NCBI GenBank assembly: GCA_009746045.1
Contig: RPFO01000041.1
Location: 9,876,065-9,940,064 of the forward strand
DNA length: 64,000 nt
Origin: Mesostigma viride
Taxonomy: Eukaryota > Streptophyta > Mesostigmatophyceae > Mesostigmatales > Mesostigmataceae
Reading direction: 5' to 3'
A model generated the notes under the pieces. The model made no database searches and was not told the origin of the DNA. It saw only the letters and a list, made by a program, of their open reading frames with translations. The position numbers were made by a program, and so were the translations under genes. How positions within the stretch are numbered: the stretch's first letter is position 1; every line of letters starts with the position of its first letter. Below, one piece after another: positions 39,683-49,442 of this stretch.

Positions 39683-40254
39683 GGAGCTATGGCCGACCTA
39701 CCTCCAGCTCCGGCAGACCAAGGCGGGGCAGCCGGTGTACTGGAAGGGGGCGGCCATCTACGTCGGCCACAAGCCCTGGCAGGCGACCCCCGCGGCCCCA
39801 GCGACTCCAGACGCCCCAGCTTAGGGGAATACAGCAGTAGTAGTGTAGTTAATAGATAGACCGTGGCCATGTACATGTACGCCTCCTAGAGGCCCTATCC
39901 CAGCTAAGCCACGCGCTTTATTTAATCATGTACATGTGTGCCTATGATGAGCCACACTCCAGATGATGCCTAGCTTTATTTAGTTATGCTGTGCCCATGC
40001 AGGGAGTACCTCTCTGCTGAGACGCCATGCCCTAGCTTCTTTGTATAGCTATGCTGATCTTCCCCCCCATGACAGGCTCCCCCTTCGCTGGGCATAGCTT
40101 GAAGATCATGGGGATGCACGTGCCCTGGTGCACCTAGAGCAAGGGTCCTTTACATCCCCACCCTTGCAGGAAGTAGCTTAGGATGTATGATAGGCCATAT
40201 GCCCCCTCTCAAGGGCTATGTGCTACATATACTCCCAACGGAGTTATGTTACAA
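39683..40254 (+). mobile_element. 3' end of the ORF1-only LINE-like element
   Basis: After the target duplication the interrupted frame continues LWPTYLQLRQTKAGQPVYWK and HKPWQATPAAP and stops at TAG 39822-39824. That is the typical C-terminal end of an L1-type ORF1 (LW...LR...YW.GA). No ORF2 follows: a ~430-bp 3' region leads directly to a GTGCTACATATACTCCCAAC tail at about 40220-40245, similar to the LINE tail at 30570-30600. A second, 5'-truncated copy of this end lies at 15105-15290. Confidence 0.75.
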
Positions 40255-41020
40255 TTCAATTCAATTCAATTCAACTCCGTTGGGAGCATATGTAGCACAT
40301 ATCCCAGAGAAGGGGCAATATGGCTTTTAATACATTCTAAGCTACTTCCTGCAAGGGTGGCAATGTAAACGACACTTGCTCTAGGTGCACCAAGGGCACC
40401 TGCACACCCCAGAGTCTCGAGCTCAACCCAAGGGGAGCCCGTCATAGGGGGGGAAGATCATCATGGCTATACAAGAGCTAGGGCATGGCGTCTCAGCAGA
40501 GAGTGACTCCCTGCATGGGCACTGCATAATGAAATAAAGCTATGCATCATCGATGGCCCCATGGATTATGCTTTAATAATTTAGCCCCGCTCTGCCTATA
40601 ATGGGACTCCCCATTAATGATGCATTAGCCCAGCTCTGCCTATGCAGAGAGTCACTCTTGGACTCCCCAATTAATAGACACGTGACTGCGTCACGTGAGC
40701 ATAAGTCCTCAGTGGGAGGGGAACATGACTCCCCATGGATGGACGGACTCCCCATGGATGCTGCATTAAGAATTTAGCCAAGCTCTGCCTATGCAGAGAG
40801 TCACTTTCTGCCGTGAAGCCATGCCCTAGCTTTTGTATAGCCATGCTGATCTTCCACCACATGGCAGGCGCCCTTGCGCTCTGAGAGATCATGGTGGTGC
40901 AGGTGCCCTTGGTGCTCCTAGAGCAGGTGTAGTTTGCATCCCTACCCTTGCAGGAAGTAGCCCAGAATGTATTAAAAGCCATATGCCCCTTCTCACGGAT
41001 ATGTGCTACATGTACTCCCA
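39960..41020. repeat. Three copies of a ~260-290-bp LINE-like 3' tail, two in head-to-head inversion
   Basis: Copy A (+, about 39960-40250), copy B (-, about 40275-40555) and copy C (+, about 40795-41020) share CATGCAGGGAGT, CATGCCCTAGCT, a CCCTTGCAGGAAGTAGC block and GTGCTACAT...ACTCCCA. Copies A and B face each other across a ~30-bp (ATTCA)n loop and form a long imperfect hairpin. Confidence 0.85.
40556..40790. mobile_element. Inverted fragment of LINE copy-2-type 3' region
   Basis: The reverse complement of about 40668-40735 contains GTTCCCCTCCCACTGAGGAC, then GCTCACGTGACGCAGTCACG and TGTCTATTAATT, matching 61085-61145 downstream of LINE copy 2. A GCTCTGCCTATGCAGAGAGT palindrome-like unit is repeated beside it. 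Confidence 0.7.
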
Positions 41021-41375
41021 TATTTTACCCTGACTAGGTTGTCCCCAGTTAACAAATTAACAAATTAACAAATTAACGCCGGCGGACTACCTGCGGACTG
41101 CTCAACGCGGAGTCGCCGGGCTACAAGTTCCGTACTTTGCCAAACTCAGCCTTAGAGGCCGCCGCACCAATTTTTACTTCTTTTCGTCACATGGCTTGCG
41201 TTGGGTTCATCGACGAGCATCGACGCTCATCGACGGTGCAATCTGACGGCGGAGAATAAGTTCGCCACAGCATAGCGCGACGCAAGGGCTAAGATCCGAC
41301 AACGTGACATGCAAAGCTTTAGACCGCATCGCTAACCGGAAATTCCGTCCAACACCGTCGTACAGTACTTAGTAG
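41021..41375. other. No gene recognised
   Basis: Contains (AACAAATT)3 at 41055-41078 and otherwise unremarkable sequence before the long direct repeat. Confidence 0.5.
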
Positions 41376-42412
41376 TTAATTAAGTGGTGATGATAGGTGT
41401 GGTCCTTGACGGCACCACCACCTTCATGACAGGCAGCGCAGCCAGCCGATTATATTATGAAGATTGCAATAATGCTTTATGATGAAAGCAATGCCCAAAC
41501 CATTCATTCCATAACATTTGACAGATTACAATGAATGCCGAGTTGTGCTGCCGCAACTGTAAGAGTAACTACATATCCTTGAGACCCATCGAAATCACCA
41601 CAGACCGACCATGACGCCACTGTGGCGCAACAGTGTTTACTTACGTCATAATCTATATCAACTGTGTGACTCTGCGCTCATGTCCCAGTTACTGGCACAC
41701 TGGCCAACGACGAACCGGCCCTTTCCCGGGACTGTTCCCGGGTCAGCAGAACGTTTCTCGTCCACAATGCCAACAACATCCCAACCGGATCAAACCACTG
41801 TCAATCCTATCAACCATCGTCATGGCAACGACATGCAACCACTCACGGGGGCTGCTCCGGGCTGTTCGAGAAGTTTAACCCCATGAAGACAACAAACTAG
41901 TTGTGAGGGAGAGAAACGAGCGAACAACGACCACCATGGCCGCTGCGCTGCTCCTAAATACCTCCAAAAATCCCGGCATCCATGCGCTGTCGCATTTGCC
42001 AGCAAGCCGCCTGACGTGCAGTTAGACTGCCAGCAAAATGCAGAGCAAGTCTGTTCGACAACCACGTGCGAGCCAGCACACCGCACACTACGATCTGCGT
42101 ATCTAGCTTTGTCAGATGGACTGAACATCATTCCGTCTGAACAATACAAAAGATTCATAACTGCCAAATGTCACGCACCGGAATATTGCGCAAGCCACCA
42201 AGGCTTTGCGCCCCAAAGTCTTGCGCCTGAACCTAAGTCAGGTCACCTAAGACTGTCACTCTAGAAATTCAGGCCTTTCCGGCGCGGCGCTCCACACCGG
42301 CCCAAGGAACAAAGCCTGCGGCCTACTGAATCGGAACCAACCAAACGTCGGTAACGATTCCGAACCGCGTAACTTCTTGAGTGCACGGACGTAAATGATC
42401 ACGGACGTGACA
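41376..42412. repeat. 1,037-bp direct repeat, left copy (LTR-like)
   Basis: Runs from TTAATTAAGTGGTGATGATA to GATCACGGACGTGACA and is repeated, apparently without a change, at 42820-43856. Within the repeat a TG...CA-bounded segment (TGGTGATG...GTGACA) fits an LTR. The short frames inside are identical in both copies and unrecognised. No matching target duplication flanks the pair. Confidence 0.85.
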
Positions 42413-42819
42413 GCTGTCGCGTTTGCGTGCCATTATATCCTAGCCTATCACTTGGAAGGCATATCCATAGCAATAGAGTACTCTTGTGTGTGATCCACTA
42501 TATTCCCCCCCACTTTTTAGCTCGAAAAAATGAAGAGCCAAAAAGTCAAAAAGAGGATCACATAGGGAAAAAAAAATTCCCACGACAGGACCACACATGC
42601 TTTTCAAATAGGCTAAGCAATAACCTCTTCAGTGCTTTTTCAAGGATAAGCATAATCCTCTTCATGGCTTTTTCAAGGATATATATAAGCCTAATCCTCT
42701 TCATAGCTTTTTAAAGGATAAGCTTAATCCTCTTCCAAGTGCTTGATTCTGCAAGCAGCTTGGGTATATCTCCGGCTCAGGCTGTCCGAACTGAACCCGC
42801 CAAGGGTTGTTCGCTCGTT
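42413..42819. repeat. 407-bp spacer with four ~34-bp tandem repeats
   Basis: Between the two 1,037-bp copies. At 42609-42740 a CCTCTTCA...GCTTTTTCAAGGATAAGC unit recurs about four times with small changes. No reading frame is seen. If the flanks are LTRs, this is a very short noncoding interior, as in TRIM-like derivatives. Confidence 0.75.
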
Positions 42820-43856
42820 TTAATTAAGTGGTGATGATAGGTGTGGTCCTTGACGGCACCACCACCTTCATGACAGGCAGCGCAGCCAGCCGATTATATT
42901 ATGAAGATTGCAATAATGCTTTATGATGAAAGCAATGCCCAAACCATTCATTCCATAACATTTGACAGATTACAATGAATGCCGAGTTGTGCTGCCGCAA
43001 CTGTAAGAGTAACTACATATCCTTGAGACCCATCGAAATCACCACAGACCGACCATGACGCCACTGTGGCGCAACAGTGTTTACTTACGTCATAATCTAT
43101 ATCAACTGTGTGACTCTGCGCTCATGTCCCAGTTACTGGCACACTGGCCAACGACGAACCGGCCCTTTCCCGGGACTGTTCCCGGGTCAGCAGAACGTTT
43201 CTCGTCCACAATGCCAACAACATCCCAACCGGATCAAACCACTGTCAATCCTATCAACCATCGTCATGGCAACGACATGCAACCACTCACGGGGGCTGCT
43301 CCGGGCTGTTCGAGAAGTTTAACCCCATGAAGACAACAAACTAGTTGTGAGGGAGAGAAACGAGCGAACAACGACCACCATGGCCGCTGCGCTGCTCCTA
43401 AATACCTCCAAAAATCCCGGCATCCATGCGCTGTCGCATTTGCCAGCAAGCCGCCTGACGTGCAGTTAGACTGCCAGCAAAATGCAGAGCAAGTCTGTTC
43501 GACAACCACGTGCGAGCCAGCACACCGCACACTACGATCTGCGTATCTAGCTTTGTCAGATGGACTGAACATCATTCCGTCTGAACAATACAAAAGATTC
43601 ATAACTGCCAAATGTCACGCACCGGAATATTGCGCAAGCCACCAAGGCTTTGCGCCCCAAAGTCTTGCGCCTGAACCTAAGTCAGGTCACCTAAGACTGT
43701 CACTCTAGAAATTCAGGCCTTTCCGGCGCGGCGCTCCACACCGGCCCAAGGAACAAAGCCTGCGGCCTACTGAATCGGAACCAACCAAACGTCGGTAACG
43801 ATTCCGAACCGCGTAACTTCTTGAGTGCACGGACGTAAATGATCACGGACGTGACA
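42820..43856. repeat. 1,037-bp direct repeat, right copy (LTR-like)
   Basis: Second copy of 41376-42412 at a spacing of exactly 1,444 bp. All internal short frames recur unchanged. Confidence 0.85.
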
Positions 43857-44187
43857 CTGCCAGTCGACCGCACCTCTGCCTCTTAACCGTCGAATGCGCA
43901 ATCGATCTAGAAAGTAGAAACGTCTCCGCGACACTTCCGCGATTTCAGTACTTTCCGTCACCCTTGACATGTTTTCGTACAATACTACAAATTAACGCCA
44001 ATAGAAATTCGCCTCCGAATATATATCTCGATAGAGGTGTGCGTCTTATTTAATTTCAAGGTACCTCTTAATTAATCTCGGCCCCCGCCTTCCGCTAATT
44101 TGCTAATTTGCTAAATTTGCTAAAAAAGAGCCAATTTTACCCCGACTCCCAACGGAGTTATGTTCCTAATTAATTAATTTCCTCCCG
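43857..44187. other. No gene recognised
   Basis: AT-richer sequence with TTAATTAA and GCTAATTT repeats. A short TCCCAACGGAGTTATGTT near 44149 resembles the end of a LINE tail. Confidence 0.45.
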
Positions 44188-44455
44188 CTCTCTTGCTTGG
44201 ACTGCCACTGATGCAGGACAAGAAGAGGTGGCAGACCATTGTCCAGGCCCACATGCCCGCCCCTGTGGGCAAGCCCCCCCCCTCCCCCCCAAGAGGAAGG
44301 CCGGGCGTTTTGCTGAGTAGAGAAGCTAGGATTTTTGTAGAATAGTTTAGAGTTAGCTTAGTTAGGTTTCGCGGCTTCGCCCACCCCCATCCACCAGCAA
44401 GGGAATACGTGCTACATGATCGCCCCAAGGAGTCATGTTATAAAACATCTCACGT
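44188..44455 (+). mobile_element. 5'-truncated LINE tail (copy-1 family)
   Basis: From about 44190 it matches the last ~40 codons and 3' region of LINE copy 1 (30360-30610): TTGGACTGCC, GGTGGCAGA, GTGGGCAAGCCCCC, AAGAGGA, GCTAGGATTTTT and GTGCTACATGATC. It begins abruptly inside ORF2 and ends GGAGTCATGTTATA. This is a typical dead-on-arrival retrocopy. Confidence 0.85.
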
Positions 44456-45056
44456 GCATCATATATCATACTTTCATGTTGTACATTACTAAAACAGGCA
44501 GCCATAGCCAAACCATCATCCATTCCTACAAGCTGTTGCGTCTGTGCCTCACGGAGAGGGAGGTGCTGGGTTTTCAACGAGTTTTCTCTTTCATCGCAAT
44601 GCACCCGAGGCTTAATAACGCGATACATCGGGGTGCCAGGTGGCACGTGGCACACCCAGAAACCATGAGGCATCCGTACCAACTCCTTCACCCCTGCTGC
44701 CACCAAAGTTCAGTGGTAGATTCTTGTGTACGGCCGTCACAAAAAAAATTGCAAAAACGCATCAATTTTTTCTGAGATTCTGATGGATGGATGTGACCTC
44801 TGTACCGATTTGCAGACCTAAAATATCATGTCTACTGGGTTTGCCACGTGTCAGATTACAACGCGATACATCGCGTTCTAACCCTACAACGCGATGTATC
44901 GCGCTGTAAAATTCCACGGGTTAAATAGGCTAACATTACTTACTGTTGCCGTTTCGCAAACATCAACTAAAAAATTCACGTGGGTTGTCTCGGTGACATA
45001 ATGTATTTTTGGACTGGTCACAATCCAAAGAGTCCGATGACAGGGTCCCCTGCATC

Positions 45057-46295
45057 CTAATGCACCAGTCTAACAAGCCCCGCGTCGCTCAGCGCCTCCC
45101 ACGCGCGCCACTCGCTGTATATATCGTGATGCCTCACGCGGCGCGGGACGTGCGTCGCATTCACGACAGCCCACTCCAACCGCGCCGGTTCTGCCGCTTG
45201 CTTCTCGTAGTAGTACGTGTACGTGTTATTGCTGCCGTTGCCAAACCCGTACAGCGACACGCGGCGGCACAGCATGAGTGCCAGCATGATTGAGAGCGCG
45301 CCGCTCGAGGCCTTGCGGGCGGAGACTGCGTGGAGCAAGGGGTAGAACGCGTGCAGGTTCAAGAGAACCGTCCGATTCACCGCTTCCATCATCTCATGTT
45401 GGGGGAGCGCCTTGTGTCTCACACGCAGCTCGGGCGGAATCGAGAGCGGCATGTGCGACAGTACCCTCTTGCACCGGACCATATCGCAGCGGAGCAGGTA
45501 CAGGTCCGGCTCCGTCTCGACGATCTGGATGTTTTTGGAGTGCACCTTGCGCCTGAGCATGACGAGGGACGCAGGGAACACGACACGGAGGCTGGTGCGC
45601 GCGCCCACGTCGGCGTCGTAGCCCCTCACAGGCGCGGAGTTGATGCGGATGACGAGATCCGCACGGTCTATCTCCGGGCCATGCCCGGCACCCCGCAGGC
45701 GGCTGCTTCCTCCCACGACCGCGCACGTGTCCTTGCAACTGGAGGACAGCTCGCCAAACAGCTCCTTGGCCCGAGTGGAGGGGTCGTCGTGAGCGGAGCC
45801 GTTTTGAGAGCGGTCAACTTGGGATGAGTCCGTGGTTTGTCTGGGAATGGGTGGTCTGCCGCCGCCTTGCCGGGGATCATCTTCTGCGGCAAGCTGGCTG
45901 CTCGTCGTCATGTTCGCCTTGCTGGCGTCTGCCCCGTCATCGTTCTTCCAGGAGAGAGGGAACCCGTTAAAGAGGTCCCGGCACACCTGGTGACCCTTGG
46001 CGTCCGCGGGGGACAAGAGGACGAGGCGCAGCGCCGACAGGCCGTTCAGCGCGGCATTGGCCGTGGCGAGCTCTTGTTGGCTCTTGCCATCGACCACGCA
46101 GGGGCAGGGCCGATGGGCATCGGACGGGAATAGGCGCTGGGCTGGTTCACTGCTGGGCGAATCGCTGGGATGACCCTGGGGAGGAAGTGCGCAGAGGAGG
46201 CCGGCCACACAGGCCATGGCCACCAAGATCTGGAGGACACGGTGACACGCATCGCGACGCCGTGGGCTGCTTGGGCACCTGGATGGCGTGATCAT
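45057..46295 (-). CDS. GT29 family (sialyltransferase-like) glycosyltransferase
   Basis: An intact, intronless 412-residue frame. Residues 19-37 are a hydrophobic signal anchor after a basic N-terminus, giving a type II Golgi membrane protein. Residues 40-185 are a low-complexity stem. The sialylmotifs follow in order. L is at about 187-240 (CAVVGGSSRLRGAGHGPEID, then LVIRINSAP and DVGART). S is at 329-352 (ASSGALSIMLALMLCRRVSL, then YGFG), with Cys 191 and Cys 343 placed for the family disulfide. Motif III is the TYYYE region, and VS is H390-DIYS-E395. Length and motif order match GT29. Family members use CMP-sialic acid, but plant and algal homologues may use other CMP-activated sugars such as Kdo, so the donor is uncertain. 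This is the clearest intact non-transposon gene here. Confidence 0.9.
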   Translation of the reverse strand: MITPSRCPSSPRRRDACHRVLQILVAMACVAGLLCALPPQGHPSDSPSSEPAQRLFPSDAHRPCPCVVDGKSQQELATANAALNGLSALRLVLLSPADAKGHQVCRDLFNGFPLSWKNDDGADASKANMTTSSQLAAEDDPRQGGGRPPIPRQTTDSSQVDRSQNGSAHDDPSTRAKELFGELSSSCKDTCAVVGGSSRLRGAGHGPEIDRADLVIRINSAPVRGYDADVGARTSLRVVFPASLVMLRRKVHSKNIQIVETEPDLYLLRCDMVRCKRVLSHMPLSIPPELRVRHKALPQHEMMEAVNRTVLLNLHAFYPLLHAVSARKASSGALSIMLALMLCRRVSLYGFGNGSNNTYTYYYEKQAAEPARLEWAVVNATHVPRRVRHHDIYSEWRAWEALSDAGLVRLVH

Positions 46296-47569
46296 TTGCG
46301 CACGTTAGATGACTCTGACCCTGCCGCCATTCCCGCAGAAAACAGAGGCCTGGACCAGAAGACGCCCCGACTGTATGGAAATGTGAGAGGCCGTGAAAGG
46401 TAACATTAAGCCAACAAGAACCCTCGCGGCAATTTTCTCTCCTTTCTCGGTGACGGTGGCAGGCAAAAAAGTGTCATGCAGGGCAAGGGGGATACTGGTC
46501 ACTGGAAAACAAGAAATTTAAAATTTTCATGACCTCATGGGCAAAAACAGGATCTTTACCCACATGCCCAATGACAACCCATTAAAAGTCCAGTGGCTTC
46601 CGTGGTCTATATACGAAGTAATCTATCATTCTCAATGAACAAGTTTTGCGGGCTTCGCCCGCGACATTAGAGCTTGTACTTTTTGTGGCCGGTCCCCGGC
46701 CAGGGAGCCCCGGCTAGGGAGATGTGAGTCACCACGTACCTCCGTCGAGTGCCAAGTGGCACTAGTCCCGCAAAGGAGCGCGCGCTAGCTTTAGAGTTTC
46801 AACCACAAGATTCATTGAGTTTGGCAAAAGGGTGAAGGAAAAAAATCCGAAACGTGATGGAAGGCCTAAGGTTCGAACCCGGGACGTCAGTCCTATCTAA
46901 TCGTATGGTGAGGTGTGCCTCGGCGCCTGAAGTCTAAGTAAACAACTGCGGCAGAAGTTGCACAATATGTACATTGCTAAAAAGGGACAAACTGCGCAAC
47001 CGCGCAGTGGACGGAGCTCGCGAACTACTTGCGGAGTTCAAGCTCCAGATTGACTGCTACCCCTGCACGGGAGCGCGATGCGCGCGGGGATGAGTGACCT
47101 CGCCAAACCCGCAGACAGCAGGGGGAAATCGCTTACAAGCGGTGGAGCAGAGGAAAATCCACGTGTGAGCTTCCCGCGCGTTTGTAACGGGATTTCGTTA
47201 ATGGAAAGTTTGGTCCAACAGCCCAAAAGTTTGCGACGGTTATATCTGGAGCTCGCGAACACAGGAAATCGCAGAGTTTTCTAGTAGGAGCCATCTGGGC
47301 ATACGGACCTCTGCCAAATGGCTCATCTGGATGTAACGCACAAAAACCCTCATAATATGGACGCCGTGGTTTGACCTTTTCGTGATTGGTCGCAACGAAA
47401 TTTCGCGCAGCTCATTCGTCAAGCGGACTGTAAGTCGCGCCGCTGAGTGGCTGGAGCCGAAAGCCGTTCGAAAGAGTGTTCGCTAAAATTGTGCCAAGGC
47501 TGCGTTTTACAAGCTTTAGTATATATGTTGATATACGAATATACGAAGGCAAAATGAAAAAAGTTAAAA
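46296..47569. other. No gene recognised; tRNA-like B-box at about 46869
   Basis: Upstream of the GT29 gene and beyond. AGGTTCGAACCCGGGAC at 46869-46885 resembles an RNA polymerase III B box and could mark a tRNA-derived SINE, but no full tRNA fold or A box is apparent. Confidence 0.35.
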
Positions 47570-49442
47570 CGTTAGCCGCCGACAATCTGGAGCGTCCGAT
47601 GATGGATCCAACGGACGCGATAAACCCGCTAAGTTAGCGGCTCGGGTCGTCCGTACAAATACTAAATCACCAAACAACCAATACAAAACAAGCAAACTAC
47701 GGAAAACAAACGGCCTTCGGCCCCAACGGTCGCAAATCCAACGGAAACGACCCGAAATCGATAACACCACCGAAACGACGCAGCCGCAGGCCACGCCGAC
47801 AGCCACCATGTCTAAAACAAAGTGACGTGCTCCGCGAGCAATTTGCTGGCTGGCGATGGCAGGAAACGTACGCTAGAAAATTGGGATGGGGAATGCGCAG
47901 CCATGGTTTTATACGTCAAAATTTTATGTTTGAAGAGCAAGTACGAAATTTTCTGAGCTGGAGGTTCGTCAACGGAGTGATACCTGCGTGGGAGAGGTCC
48001 GTGTCGCTATGGCGACCTGGAAATGGAATGTCGTTGTAGATTTAGGTATTGTAGTATCATGCTTAATTGCTTTACGTACTGGGTGCCTAGTGAAATCAGT
48101 TTGCTGTTCGTGGAAGGCGTGGGGTGTGGCCGACGAGTTTCTGGTGTCATCATATTGGAAAGAACGCTGGATTTTTGGCCACGGGACGTAACTGGCGATG
48201 CCGATGGTGAGGATTTTCGATGACCGGGGTACTACCTGCTCTCTTTCTGATGCATTTTCATGGTTGCGTTCTTTCCATTTCGCCGAATCCACCTAGTCGC
48301 AGCAATGACATAGCGTAGCGTTGCGTTTTATTTTCTTAGCCGTGCAGGACGCCATCTTCATGGTCCTTCGAATGTCCCGTGTGAACGTCCGTTGCCCAAG
48401 GATCTGTGATGCTTTTTTTCTGGAATATACTGGGCTTGGAAAGCCCCTCTGGATGCTTGCCTGGTCACGGGTTTGGGGCGTCATTTACATTCACGGTGCT
48501 TTCTGCGTAAGCTGACTTGCTTCGCACGTGGATTTTCACTGGAATGAAGAGCGCGTCTGCTAGCATGTTTACGTGGTGTATAAGGTGATCAATCAACTGT
48601 TTATAGAAGGTGTGACAATAGAAGGTGTGTTATATCAAAGAGACAACCAGCGCAGGCCAGAAATCGGGAGAATCCGGACCATGGTAGCTCGAGCCTGCCG
48701 TTATCTTGTCCGCGTTTTCGAGTCGTTCAGGATGATGAAGATGAATGGTGATGGAAATGTGTATCCTTGTGCATTGAAATTATGGCTGGCTTACGTGTGG
48801 AGCGACTAGATATTTCTTCATCAAGCATGTCAAAAGTAATCTCCACTCGCTTACAACCTGAATTTTGCTTTGCTGGGTCTGCTGTGTTTGTGTCTCACTG
48901 TGCAGGCTATCCCCTTGGTTGATCAACCAGGTGCTTTTTGGTGGCAGCGGGGCCATATACTCTTCTTGGCGTTTTTCATCCATGGCATGTCAACGGCAAC
49001 GCATGCATGCCAGCCCCTAAACAAGAAAACACTAAGTCACCAAAGAATGGAATTCAGGGCATGGTCATGAGCAGGGTAACAGCAGCATTAATATTAAATG
49101 GGCATGATGTCAACAGGAAAACACTAAGTCACGTGAGGAAAGTCTTTTTATGATCCCAAACAGCCTGGACGTGGCCGTGTGCCAAATTAATTTGTGTAGT
49201 CCGCGCATTTCCGGCGTAAGTCGCCGGCCGGACCTTGTGACAGCGCCAGAATCATGATTAACATTGTATGACTTTTGTAGGTAGAAAAATGTCTGTGGAG
49301 ACGCTGTGCGTCGCGCTTAAATATTTTAATATAATTTTAATGAAAAGTTTTAAATGTTTCGTAAACCTTACCTAAGCTTAGCCGCTAGGCGGCTAAGCTT
49401 AGCCAAACCACATGTGCACATCGATATAGTCTCAAAAAAAAA
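47570..49442. repeat. Long interspersed repeat, copy 1 (1.87 kb)
   Basis: Runs from CGTTAGCCGCCGACAATCTG to a hairpin and A-run (ATAGTCTCAAAAAAAA). The same sequence recurs at 51877-53485 in direct orientation with several small deletions. Its end contains GCTTAGCCGC-TAG-GCGGCTAAGC (49376-49398), a perfect 10-bp stem. No conserved reading frame links the copies. The A-run end suggests a retroposon, but it could also be a segmental duplication. Confidence 0.85.
48636..48809. mobile_element. 174-bp insertion present only in copy 1 of the long repeat
   Basis: Copy 1 reads GTTATAT, then 174 extra bases, then ATATTTCTTC. Copy 2 reads GTTATATATTTCTTC without a break (52890-52904). The insert starts CAAAGAGACAACCAGCGCAG; a similar AGACAACCAGCGCATGCGCA segment lies at 61490-61512. 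This indicates a small mobile element with a 2-bp AT-type duplication, or a deletion in copy 2. Confidence 0.6.

Noticed and set aside
47827-48191. Short frames shared by the two 1.6-1.9-kb repeats
   Set aside because: The frames are broken differently in the two copies by small indels, so there is no sign of selection for a protein.
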